From: DATHZQ01 sp963823505
GTDB lineage: Bacteria; Actinomycetota; Acidimicrobiia; Spongiisociales; UBA5794
Reading direction: 5' to 3'
Length of the DNA stretch: 64,000 nucleotides
NCBI GenBank assembly: GCA_963823505.1
Contig: CAWGLY010000001.1
Location: forward strand, 1-64,000
Shown here piece after piece: positions 25,638 to 34,285 of the stretch. Position 1 is the stretch's first letter. Every line of letters starts with the position of its first letter. A model generated the notes under the pieces. The model searched no databases. It was given only the letters and a program-made list of their open reading frames with translations, and was not told where the DNA came from. A program made the position numbers and the translations under genes.

Positions 25638-26768
25638 CAGATGCGGCCCGGCAGACGGCCGGGGTTGCAGATGCCTGCAGGGTCAAACGCCGCCTTCAGC
25701 CGTCGTTGCAGTTCGGCCGAAGCGGGTGGCGTTCCCCATGGGTCGATCCCGGCATCACGATTGGGTGATCGTTCGACGACGAGGGCGCCGCCGGTCTGCT
25801 CTGCCCACGATCTGAGATCGACGATCGCGGCCAGATCGAAGTCGTCGCTGCCGACAGCGATGCAACCGACGCCATGTGCCGCCTGGTACTGCGCCCCGGG
25901 AAGGTCGCTGCGGATCCTGGCAACCGCATCAACGAGAGCTGCGGCGGGGACGCGAACGGAGAGCAACCACGGAGAGGTCAACGGCTCAGGCCACTGCAGC
26001 CCCTCGTGCGCTTCGCTGCCGAGATCGACTGCCTGTCCTGCAACCTCCTCGGCCGTCCCTGCCACGTAGACGTTGGCCCCCGTGTTGGTCTCGACCACCG
26101 CAAGAGGCCGATACGCCTGCTGCTGCGCCAACGCCGCGTCCTCCACGGGGATCGTCCCTGCATGGCGGGCAACGGGCCACAGCTTGAGACACACCGTGCC
26201 GATGAGACCGAGTGCCCCGAGAGATCCGGCAGACAGCCGGGGGATGTCGTAGCCCGTGACGTTCTTGACGACACGGCCGCCGGCGGTGGCGATCCGGCCG
26301 TCTCCGGTCACCAGTACCACCTCGAGCATCCGATCTCGGGTGGGGCCGTACCGGAGCCGCCGCCAACCCGACACGCCTGTGGCGACAACACCGCCGACGG
26401 TCGCCGCGCCAGGCCTTTCGGGGAGCACGGCAGATTGCCCGCGATCGGCCAGCAGAGTCTCGAGCTCTGCCACGGTGAGCCCTGCCTCGACGACGATCGT
26501 GAGGTCCTCCGGCTGCCAGTCCACGACCCGGTTGAGCCGCGCCGTCGAAAGCACCACATCGGGGACAACCGGATAGCCGATACCTTGATGCGACCCGCCT
26601 CCCCACAGCAAGATGTGGAGCCCGTGCTCCGACGCCGTGCGCAAGCTGCCGCGCTGCGTCATCGAGGCTGCCGGGCGCAACGACGCGGTCTGCGGGGGGC
26701 AAGCCCGGGAATTCGTCGCGGACGTCCGGGCCGAGGGCCTCCTCGACGGCGCGGGTTCCCGCGGTCAC
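25637..26768 (-). CDS. glcE: Glycolate oxidase FAD-binding subunit, with an apparent frameshift
   Basis: The main frame encodes the FAD-binding type 4 domain (LHILLWGGGSHQG, AGLTVAELETLL, PGAATVGGVVATGVSG, NVTGYDIPRL) and the GlcE C-terminus ending at 25637. Its natural start is a GTG at 26768 overlapping the glcD stop. From there the frame gives EEALGPDVRDEFPGLPPADR and GSLDDAARQL, then must shift by one base near 26641-26649 to continue. An extra T in CAGCTTGCGC (minus strand) would explain it. Without repair, only a late TTG at 26680 could start the main frame. Confidence 0.8.
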
Positions 26769-28180
26769 GCGACGACCGCCGCCACAGGGAAGTCAAAGTC
26801 GAAACAGCGTGAGCCGGCGGGCAGGATCTTGAGCGGATTCATGGCACCATCGGGATCGAAAGCCTCCCGTAGCCTGGCCTGGGCATCAAGACTGACGGCA
26901 TCGAAGATCTCACCCATGAAGTCCCGCTTCTCGAGACCGATCCCGTGCTCTCCCGACAGCCCCCCGCCGACCGCGATCGACATGCGAACGATTTCGTCGC
27001 CCGCCGCCTTCACCCGTTCCAACACCCCCGGCTCACGGGAGTCGAACGCCATGAGGGGGTGCAGATTGCCGTCGCCTGCGTGAAAGACATTCAGCATCAG
27101 GATCTGCTGCTCCTCTGCGATCTCGTACAACCGCTCCATGACTTCGACCAACCGGGTCCTGGGCACGACCGTGTCGTGCAGGTAGTAGTCGGGCGCCGCC
27201 TGGGCGACGGCGCCGAATGCCGACTTCCTGCCAAGCCAGAGCCGGTCGCGTTCGGTTCCCTGCCCCGCGATCCGAACCTCGCTTGCGCCCGACTCCCGCG
27301 CGATGCGAGCGATGATCTCCGCTTCCGCGGCGACGGCCGACGGATGACCCGCCACCTCGGCCAGCAGGACGGCAGCCGCATCCGTCGGGTAGCCGGCGTG
27401 GACGAAATTCTCCACCGCCTCGACCATCGGCTTGTCCATCATCTCCAGCGCAGCCGGGATGATTCCTGCGGCAATGGTCTCCGAGACGGTACGGGCTGCG
27501 CCCAGGACCTCCGGATAGGCGAGGAGCAACGTCCTCACGTCAGGCGGGTTCTCGGTCAGTTTGACGAGCACCTTGGTGACGATGCCCAACGTGCCCTCAG
27601 AGCCCACGACAACCGCTCGCAGATCGAGCCCGATCGGGTCGGGAGCGGCGCCGCCAAGCTCGACGACCTGGCCGTCTGCGGTGACAAATTCGACGCCGAG
27701 GATGTGGGCCACCGTCGTCCCCTCGGCGAGACAGTGCGGGCCTCCCGCGTTGGTACCGACGTTGCCGCCGATGGTGCAGACCGACTGCGAGGAGGGATCG
27801 GGGGCGTAGTGCAGGCCGGCGAGTGACGTGTGATCGGTCAAGTCCTGGTTGATCACCCCAGGCCCCACCCAGGCAGTGTTGCCGACGGTGTCGACGCTCC
27901 AGATGCGGTTCAGCCGCATCATCGACACGATGAGGCCCGGCTCGGCGGCAACGGCACCGCCGGCGAGGCCCGTGCCGGCGCCGCGGGGGACGATGGGCAC
28001 TCCCCACCGATTGGCGATGCGGACGACGGCGGCTACCTCCTGAGTGGTCTCGGGAAAGGCCACGGCGACGACGGTGCCGGGGGTGACGCCTGCGTCACGG
28101 TTGTAGAGCCGCAACTCGAGCGCCGAGTCTCTGACGCGGTCGGGCCCGAGGAGTCCGCGAAGATCATCTACGAGGGGCAT
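26765..28180 (-). CDS. glcD: Glycolate oxidase FAD-linked subunit
   Basis: A 471-residue flavoprotein of the GlcD/D-lactate dehydrogenase type. The FAD-binding PCMH domain (about 35-215) has PIVPRGAGTGLAGGA and SVCTIGGNVGTNAGGPHCL. The C-terminal FAD-oxidase domain has the metal-binding GDGNLHPL (about residue 372) and SGEHGIGLEKRDFM near the end. It oxidises glycolate, or a similar 2-hydroxyacid, to glyoxylate. It is the first gene of glcD-glcE-glcF-DUF3151; all junctions overlap. Confidence 0.92.
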   Translation of the reverse strand: MPLVDDLRGLLGPDRVRDSALELRLYNRDAGVTPGTVVAVAFPETTQEVAAVVRIANRWGVPIVPRGAGTGLAGGAVAAEPGLIVSMMRLNRIWSVDTVGNTAWVGPGVINQDLTDHTSLAGLHYAPDPSSQSVCTIGGNVGTNAGGPHCLAEGTTVAHILGVEFVTADGQVVELGGAAPDPIGLDLRAVVVGSEGTLGIVTKVLVKLTENPPDVRTLLLAYPEVLGAARTVSETIAAGIIPAALEMMDKPMVEAVENFVHAGYPTDAAAVLLAEVAGHPSAVAAEAEIIARIARESGASEVRIAGQGTERDRLWLGRKSAFGAVAQAAPDYYLHDTVVPRTRLVEVMERLYEIAEEQQILMLNVFHAGDGNLHPLMAFDSREPGVLERVKAAGDEIVRMSIAVGGGLSGEHGIGLEKRDFMGEIFDAVSLDAQARLREAFDPDGAMNPLKILPAGSRCFDFDFPVAAVVA

Positions 28181-28333
28181 GGATGAGAGATTAGGAGACT
28201 GCTGATCAAATCGTCGTGACGGCTCGCAGGCTCGGCGAAGTGCCCGTCATGAACTCGGGTCAAGAGCTCGAGCCGACACTGATCTGCAGCGTCCCTGGTT
28301 CTTGCTCCGATCGGTGTCCCCGGCGCAGGCTGC

Positions 28334-29107
28334 TCAGAGGATCTGGCTCAAGAAGAGCTTGGTCCGTTCCTCTTGGGGGTTGTCGAAGAAGTGCTGCGGG
28401 GTGCCGACTTCGACGATCTCGCCATCGGCCATGAACACGACGCGGTCGGCGACCTCGCGGGCAAAGCCCATCTCGTGGGTGACGACGATCATCGTCATCC
28501 CGCTCTCGGCGAGCGCCTTCATCGTGTCGAGCACTTCCTTCACCATCTCAGGGTCGAGCGCCGACGTTGGCTCGTCGAACAGCATCACCTTCGGTGACAT
28601 CGCAAGCGCACGAGCGATGGCGACACGTTGCTGCTGCCCGCCCGAAAGCTGACCAGGGAACTTCTGGGCCTGCTCGGGGATCTTGACCCGAGTGAGCAGA
28701 TCCATGGCCGTCTCTTCTGCTTCCTTCTTCGGGACGTTCCGAACCTGGCGCGGAGCGAGCGTGATGTTCTCGAGCACCGTCAGGTGGGGAAACAGATTGA
28801 ACTGCTGGAACACCATCCCGGTTTCCCGCCGGATCTCCTGGATGTTTTTCACGTCGTCGGTCAGCGGCACGCCGTCGACGACGATGGAGCCGCGGTCGTG
28901 CTCCTCCAACCGGTTGATGCACCGGATGAGCGTCGACTTGCCCGACCCGGATGGTCCAATCACCACGACGACTTCCCCGGCACCGACTTTGACGTTGATG
29001 TTCGTCAGCGCTTGAAAGTCACCGAAGAGCTTGTCCACGTTGACAACCTCGATGATCGTATCGCCCTTCGCCTGCGTGGCGTCGGCGAAGACCTGTGCTT
29101 CTGTCAT
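28334..29107 (-). CDS. aapP: Amino-acid ABC transporter ATP-binding protein
   Basis: A 257-residue ATPase with Walker A GPSGSGKST, Q-loop FQQFNLFPHLTV, signature LSGGQQQR, Walker B VMLFDEPTSALD and switch His in VVTHEMGFA. The closeness to GlnQ/AapP is clear from the NIQEIRRETGMVFQQFNLFPH region. It powers uptake by the AapQ-AapM permease pair. Its ATG overlaps the aapM stop. It is the last gene of the aapJQMP operon. Confidence 0.93.
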   Translation of the reverse strand: MTEAQVFADATQAKGDTIIEVVNVDKLFGDFQALTNINVKVGAGEVVVVIGPSGSGKSTLIRCINRLEEHDRGSIVVDGVPLTDDVKNIQEIRRETGMVFQQFNLFPHLTVLENITLAPRQVRNVPKKEAEETAMDLLTRVKIPEQAQKFPGQLSGGQQQRVAIARALAMSPKVMLFDEPTSALDPEMVKEVLDTMKALAESGMTMIVVTHEMGFAREVADRVVFMADGEIVEVGTPQHFFDNPQEERTKLFLSQIL

Positions 29108-30351
29108 CGCACACCAACTCCCAGTTTGTGCTCGAGTCGCCGGCTCTCGCGCGACATCACGTATGAACCAACCCAGAAAAACATCGCAGCAAACGGCAGC
29201 GTCACCGACTCGAGACCTTGGGCAAAGAACTCCGGCTGCGCCGTGGAGATCTGCGCCGCGCGCAGCAGGTCGAGGAGGCCGACGATCGACACCAGGGTCG
29301 TGTCCTTGAACAGGCTGATGAACTGCCCCACCATTGCGGGGATGACGTTGCGGAGCGCCTGGGGAAGGACGATGAGGCTCATCGTCTTCCACGGCGCCAT
29401 GCCGAGCGCCTGGGACGCTTCGATCTGACCGTTCGGCACTGACTGGAGCCCGCCGCGAACGACCTCGGCGATGTACGCCGACTGGAACAGCGTGATGGCG
29501 ATCAGCAACCGGAGAAACAGGCTGAACTGAGTGTCGCCCGGGATGATGAAGCCGAGCGCAAACGCACCCATCAGCAGCAGCGTGATCATCGGCACGCCAC
29601 GCAGGAACTCGATGTAGGTGATCGACAGCCACTTCACCGCGGGCAGGCTGGAGCGGCGGCCGAGCGCCAGCAGCAGACCGAGGGGGAACGCCAGGGAGAT
29701 GCCGGCGATCGTCAAGACGATGTTGAGGAAGAATCCACCCCAGTCGTCCCAACCCACACCACCAAAGCCCGCGATCCCGTAGTAGAACGCGATCGTCCCG
29801 ACGATGGGAATGAGCCAGGATCGTTTCACGATGGCGTGAGGCAGGAAATCCCCGAACCAGTAGGCCGCACCCCCAACGATGGCTGCACCGATGGTGAGCA
29901 ACGTCGGCGTGATCGTCTGCGTGAACGTCAACGTGATCACGATCAGGGCTACCACGGGCCAGAAGCGGCGCAGCACCTCCTGCGGGCTGGAGTGCACGTA
30001 CGGCAAACCCGCCTCGTCTGCTTTGGTCTTGGCGTTGCGGACGATGGCCTTGCTGAAGAAGGCGATGCCGACAACGGCGATGTACGCACCGATCCAGAGC
30101 CGGTGGAGCTGCTCGGAGGGGAAGCGGCCCGTCATGTACAGCTTCAGATTCACCCGGATGATCTCGGTGTCGATGCCGATCACGAATCCCAGCAGGCTCA
30201 CGAGGACCCAGGCGATCAGCAGGCCAAAGACAATGGTCAGGATCGAGTTGTACCAGTTGGGGAACAGGTTCTTGCGTACCCACTCGCCCGGAGACGTGGC
30301 GCTGTGCAGCGGGGCTGCTTCCTCGATGACCGGGATTTGCGTGTCGACCAT
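29104..30351 (-). CDS. aapM: Amino-acid ABC transporter permease
   Basis: A 415-residue membrane protein with an N-terminal cytoplasmic region and about eight helices. The HisM/ArtQ-type permease core (about 190-405) carries the EAA loop EASQALGMAPWKTMSLIVLPQALR, which contacts the ATPase. Aap/Bzt permeases are longer than ordinary polar amino-acid permeases because of an extra N-terminal helical region, as here. The ATG at 30351 overlaps the aapQ stop (TGATG). Confidence 0.9.
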   Translation of the reverse strand: MVDTQIPVIEEAAPLHSATSPGEWVRKNLFPNWYNSILTIVFGLLIAWVLVSLLGFVIGIDTEIIRVNLKLYMTGRFPSEQLHRLWIGAYIAVVGIAFFSKAIVRNAKTKADEAGLPYVHSSPQEVLRRFWPVVALIVITLTFTQTITPTLLTIGAAIVGGAAYWFGDFLPHAIVKRSWLIPIVGTIAFYYGIAGFGGVGWDDWGGFFLNIVLTIAGISLAFPLGLLLALGRRSSLPAVKWLSITYIEFLRGVPMITLLLMGAFALGFIIPGDTQFSLFLRLLIAITLFQSAYIAEVVRGGLQSVPNGQIEASQALGMAPWKTMSLIVLPQALRNVIPAMVGQFISLFKDTTLVSIVGLLDLLRAAQISTAQPEFFAQGLESVTLPFAAMFFWVGSYVMSRESRRLEHKLGVGVR

Positions 30352-31526
30352 CAGCGGCCCACCAGCTGGAGCCTGCGGTTGACGAGGTTGACGATGATCG
30401 AGATGGTCAGGGAGAACAGGAGGTAAGCGGCCATCAGCCCGAGGATGAGCTGGGGTGCCGGGTTGCCGTTGCCGATCGCCTGGAACGTGATCAGTGTGAT
30501 CTCGGAGAAACCGATGGCGATGGCCAGTGAGGTGTTCTTGGTGAAGTTGAGGTACTGGTTGATGATTGGCGGCAACGCCACCCGGTAGGCCTGCGGCAAG
30601 ACGACGTAGCGGAGGCGTTGAAATCCCGTCAGAGCGAGGGCGTTGCTCGCCTCGGTCTGGCCCTTGGGAACTGCAAGGATGGAGCCCCGGACGATTTCGG
30701 CCACGTGGCTCGCCGTGTACAGCACGAGGGCGATCAGCACTGCAAAATACGACCCGAGCCCACCGAACCCACCGAGAATGATCCGACCGTCGATCTCGGG
30801 GAACGAGATCGAGACGAGCCGGCCTGTCGTGATGTACCCGACGACAGTGAAGCCGACCAGCACGCCGAGACCCCACAGCACCCGGTGGTGGGGGTGGCCG
30901 GTCTGCTCCGAGTAGCGGGTGCGCCAGAACGCGACGGTCAACGCCACGACGAGCCCGGCCAGCATGATCAGCCACAGCAAACCCGCACCCTCCTTGGTCG
31001 CCAGGCTCGGGCCGACGATCTTCAGGTTGCTGATGACGAACCAGTCGAAAGGCGTCGCCGGGTCGTTGGGTGGCGGAAGCTTCAGGATCACGGAGTTGAA
31101 GACAAAGATGATGATCAGCAGGGGCGGGATGTTGCGGATCGTCTCCACGTAGACGGTGGCCGCCTTGGAGACGAGCCAGTTCTTGGAGAGTCGGGCGACG
31201 CCGATCAGGGTCCCCAGAATCGTCAGCGCCGGTATCCCGACGATGACGAGCAAGAACGTGTTCTTGATACCGACCCACAACGCGCTTTGGATAGGCGATG
31301 CGGGATCGAAGCTGCTGTCCGGGATGTTGACGCCGGTCGGCTGATCCAGGAAATCGAACGTGGTCGGCAGGTTCTTCGCAACCAGCTCGGTGCGGAGGTT
31401 GTTGCCGAGGATCCAGACGGTACCGAGGACGACGACGACGGCGACGACCTGGATGACGATGCGAATGATTCGCAGGTCGCGCCAAAACGGCGGTCGTACG
31501 TCAGCCGGCGTCTGCGTCGCCGTCAC
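30351..31526 (-). CDS. aapQ: Amino-acid ABC transporter permease
   Basis: A 391-residue membrane protein. It has the first permease helix pair (NTFLLVIVGIPALTILGTLIG), the YVETIRNIPPLLII segment shared by Aap/Glt permeases, and the EAA loop GQTEASNALALTGFQRLRYV before PQAYRVALPPIINQYL. The long loop between helices (about 155-230) is typical of AapQ. It forms the channel with AapM. The start is GTG 31526, downstream of a strong intercistronic hairpin. Confidence 0.9.
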   Translation of the reverse strand: MTATQTPADVRPPFWRDLRIIRIVIQVVAVVVVLGTVWILGNNLRTELVAKNLPTTFDFLDQPTGVNIPDSSFDPASPIQSALWVGIKNTFLLVIVGIPALTILGTLIGVARLSKNWLVSKAATVYVETIRNIPPLLIIIFVFNSVILKLPPPNDPATPFDWFVISNLKIVGPSLATKEGAGLLWLIMLAGLVVALTVAFWRTRYSEQTGHPHHRVLWGLGVLVGFTVVGYITTGRLVSISFPEIDGRIILGGFGGLGSYFAVLIALVLYTASHVAEIVRGSILAVPKGQTEASNALALTGFQRLRYVVLPQAYRVALPPIINQYLNFTKNTSLAIAIGFSEITLITFQAIGNGNPAPQLILGLMAAYLLFSLTISIIVNLVNRRLQLVGR

Positions 31527-31548
31527 AACCCTCCTCGGGGACTAGTCG

Positions 31549-31579
31549 GTGGGGGGCCGGGTCGACCCCGGCCCCCCAC
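31549..31579 (-). promoter_or_regulatory. Intercistronic hairpin between aapJ and aapQ
   Basis: Perfect 13-bp inverted repeat (arms GTGGGGGGCCGGG and its complement around TCGAC), 11 nt after the aapJ stop and 23 nt before the aapQ start. No T-run follows, so it probably acts as a leaky terminator or RNA-stabilising stem that keeps binding-protein levels above permease levels, a common arrangement in ABC operons. Confidence 0.75.
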
Positions 31580-31590
31580 TGATGTGTCGC

Positions 31591-32715
31591 TTACCGGTAG
31601 GGCGGTGCGTAGAGCAGCCCGCCGTCCGTCCACAGCGCGTTGACACCCCGGCTGAGGCCGAGTGCCGTGTCGGGACCAACATTTGCATCGAAGATCTCCG
31701 CATAGTTGCCGACCTGGCTGATCACCTGGGTGCAGAAGTCGGTGGGAAGACCCAAGCCCGCATCAAACACCGTCATGCTGCCGTCGTCGGCTTCGATCTC
31801 GATGCCGAGCAGCCGCTTCACAGCAGCGTCGTCCCCGGCGTAACCGGCGACGTTGCCGGAGTTGATATCGAACTCTTCCGCCTCGATAGTGCACAGGACC
31901 GTCCAGTTGACGACCTGTGCCCACTGGCTGTCACCATCTGCGACCACGGGGCCAAGGGGCTCCTTGGAGAAGGTCTCGTCCAGGATCACGAGCGCTTCCG
32001 GACCACCATCGGCATCCGGCCATGCCGAGCGCACGCCGGCGAGCTGTGACTTGTCAGAGGTCCAACCGTCACACTGTCCAGCGACGAACGCGGCCTGGAG
32101 CTGGTCGTTGTTGTCGAACGTGACCGGCGTGAAAGCGGTAGAACCGAACCGCGCCGCCAAGTTGAGCTCGGTCGTGGTGCCGGAGAGCACGCAGACCGCA
32201 AGATTGGCCATGTCATCGATGCTCGCGATGCCGCTGTCGGCCCGAACCATCATGCCCTGGCCGTCGTAGAAGGTCGTGGTCAAGAAGGTTGCACCCTCGC
32301 CACCGTCTCGGCTGGCCGTGTAGGTGGTGTTCCGAATGAGCACGTCGATCTCGCCGGACTGCAGAGCGGTGAACCGCTGCTGCGCCGTGAGCGGCAAGAA
32401 GTTCACGGCAGTGGAGTCACCAAGCACGGCCGCGGCGAGCGCACGGCAGTAGTCGATGTCGAATCCGGCGAAGTTGCCGTCGGCATCGGTGAACCCGAAG
32501 CCCGGCACCGCGTCGTTCACGCCGCAGTTCAGCGTGCCACGGCTCTGCACCGTTTCGAGCAGTGAGCCGCCTTGGACCAGTGCCACGGTGTCATCGGTCG
32601 GAGCTGCAGTCGAGCCATCGGCACTCGTCGTGTCGGCCGCGCCATCGTCATCACCGTTGCACGCGGCGAGCACGAGGACCAGCGCGGCAAAGAGCGCTAT
32701 CCATCGCTTGTTCAA
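31591..32715 (-). CDS. aapJ: Amino-acid ABC transporter substrate-binding lipoprotein
   Basis: A 374-residue extracellular binding protein. The signal peptide ends in a lipobox LAAC with Cys19 as the lipidated residue, followed by an acidic Asp/Thr-rich linker. The periplasmic-binding fold shows CGVNDAVPGFGFTDADG, FDIDYCRALAAAV and LIRNTTYTASRD, the AapJ/BztA pattern for polar amino acids. The start is TTG 32715, with a very good ribosome site GAGGAGGT 7 nt upstream. It is the first gene of the operon. Confidence 0.92.
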   Translation of the reverse strand: MNKRWIALFAALVLVLAACNGDDDGAADTTSADGSTAAPTDDTVALVQGGSLLETVQSRGTLNCGVNDAVPGFGFTDADGNFAGFDIDYCRALAAAVLGDSTAVNFLPLTAQQRFTALQSGEIDVLIRNTTYTASRDGGEGATFLTTTFYDGQGMMVRADSGIASIDDMANLAVCVLSGTTTELNLAARFGSTAFTPVTFDNNDQLQAAFVAGQCDGWTSDKSQLAGVRSAWPDADGGPEALVILDETFSKEPLGPVVADGDSQWAQVVNWTVLCTIEAEEFDINSGNVAGYAGDDAAVKRLLGIEIEADDGSMTVFDAGLGLPTDFCTQVISQVGNYAEIFDANVGPDTALGLSRGVNALWTDGGLLYAPPYR

Positions 32716-32734
32716 GGGTTTACCTCCTCAGTAG

Positions 32735-32756
32735 AGACGGCAGTCGCCCGCCGTCT
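32735..32756 (-). promoter_or_regulatory. Short leader hairpin upstream of aapJ
   Basis: Inverted repeat AGACGGC-N8-GCCGTCT lying 20 nt upstream of the aapJ TTG and next to its ribosome site. It could affect translation or transcript stability. No known amino-acid riboswitch fold is evident by eye. Confidence 0.35.
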
Positions 32757-32879
32757 GAGAATGAACCTAGCCACCGAGTGATGCCCGCATCAACCAAACC
32801 GGCAAATACTTGGACTGTGGCCGCCCAACCACGGGGAGCACCGGCCTGGCGACCGCCGCCACAAATCGGTGGATCAGAA

Positions 32880-34112
32880 CTACGATCGGAGCCTCGGATC
32901 GAGGTAGGTGCCCTCTCCGGTTCTCGCCCTTGCCACGGACCGCAATGGCCGCCACGCAAGCGCCAGCACCAGTACCACCGCGGCGGCCAGGAGGTAGGCA
33001 GTCCGATCGCCGAGACCGACGAGGAGCGAGGTCGCAATGACCGGTCCGATCGCTTGACCAACCCTGATGGACGAGATCCACGTACCGACGGCAGCACCCC
33101 GTTCTGCGCCGGGCACGGAGGAGGCCACGAAGTTCTGAATCACCGGGAAGATCAGACCGATGCCGAAGCCGACCGTCACGAGCGCGGGCCCGACAACCCA
33201 CAGACTGGGGGCGACCGCTATGGCGAAGAATCCCACCGCGACGAGCACAAACGCACCGGTAAGCACTCCTGGGCCGGCGAATCGGTCGGCGGCCCTCGCC
33301 GACAGGAGCGCTCCGGTGCTGGAGCCGACAGAAGCGAGAGCGACGATGAATCCTCGTCCCGTCGAGCCGACGCCGAAGACCTCCTCCAGATACAACGGAG
33401 TGGTCGTGAACGCAAAGCCGATGAAGACCACCATGACGAGGAAGGAGAACGGCAGCAGCCCGACGAAGTCGGCGAGAAGACCGTTCGCTTTGAGGGTGCG
33501 GAACATCCCCTTGACGTGCTGCATCGGCGGGGGAGGTGGGGGGCCGTCCGGCCGTCCGGGGAGTTGGCGAGCCCAAACCGCCAGCGGGAACGCAATCGTG
33601 TAGACCAAGAAGGGCCGGTACACCCCTCCGGCGGCGAGCGCCCCGCCGATCACGGGAGCAACGAGCCCGGTCATGGTGAGGGCAGAGCTGTTGATACCGA
33701 GCATCCTCCGTCGTTCGGGCCCGGCCGGCCACAGGTCGCCGATGACGACAACTCCCAGGCTCAGCACCCCGGAGGTGCCGACGCCCTGAATGGCCCTGGC
33801 AACGACCAACGGCCAGAAGGACCGGGTGAAGAACCCGAGCGTTCCGCCGATGCCGAGCATCATCAGGCTGAAGATCCCGACAAATCGGCGCCCCCGCAGA
33901 TCGGCGAGGTAGCCGATGAAGATCGCCAGGAAGATCCCGGGAACTGCCACGGCACCCTGGACCATCCCGATCACGCCCCGGGACACGCCGAGTTCGGCGG
34001 CGAGGTCGGGCAGCGCCGGGCTGATGAGGGAGAACGTGAGTACGCCGGTCCCGCTGATCGCAAGAATCAGGGGGACCAGCCGACGTGGGTCGCTTTGGGG
34101 CTCCGAGGTCAC
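32880..34112 (-). CDS. MFS transporter
   Basis: A 410-residue major-facilitator protein with twelve predicted helices. The loop 2-3 motif is GYLADLRGRRFVGIF (canonical GxLaDrxGrkxxl), and motif C-like AGALAAGGVYRPF follows in helix 5. The central cytoplasmic loop is Pro-rich (GPPPPPP). The fold resembles DHA1-type drug exporters; the substrate is unknown. GTG 34112 is the start. It stands 174 bp downstream of the hydantoinase genes on the same strand and might move a related compound, but that is only context. Confidence 0.85.
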   Translation of the reverse strand: MTSEPQSDPRRLVPLILAISGTGVLTFSLISPALPDLAAELGVSRGVIGMVQGAVAVPGIFLAIFIGYLADLRGRRFVGIFSLMMLGIGGTLGFFTRSFWPLVVARAIQGVGTSGVLSLGVVVIGDLWPAGPERRRMLGINSSALTMTGLVAPVIGGALAAGGVYRPFLVYTIAFPLAVWARQLPGRPDGPPPPPPMQHVKGMFRTLKANGLLADFVGLLPFSFLVMVVFIGFAFTTTPLYLEEVFGVGSTGRGFIVALASVGSSTGALLSARAADRFAGPGVLTGAFVLVAVGFFAIAVAPSLWVVGPALVTVGFGIGLIFPVIQNFVASSVPGAERGAAVGTWISSIRVGQAIGPVIATSLLVGLGDRTAYLLAAAVVLVLALAWRPLRSVARARTGEGTYLDPRLRS

Positions 34113-34285
34113 GGCGGGAGGCTACGCACGTGCTCAGAAAGGACCAATCGGCTCCCATCTGGTCGCGGTGTGGCTGCTCCTCGGCCCTGGTGTTCGTCCT
34201 CGGGGTCGGAGCTCAGGCTCGATCCGGCGGGACCCACGGCGGGGAGCAACGAGGGGCAACAAACCCTTCAAGGTGACGCCGGACC

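Noticed and set aside
28181..28333. Possible small gene between glcD and aapP
   Set aside because: A 72-codon frame is open here on the plus strand, but it has no ribosome site, no domain and runs into aapP as antisense.
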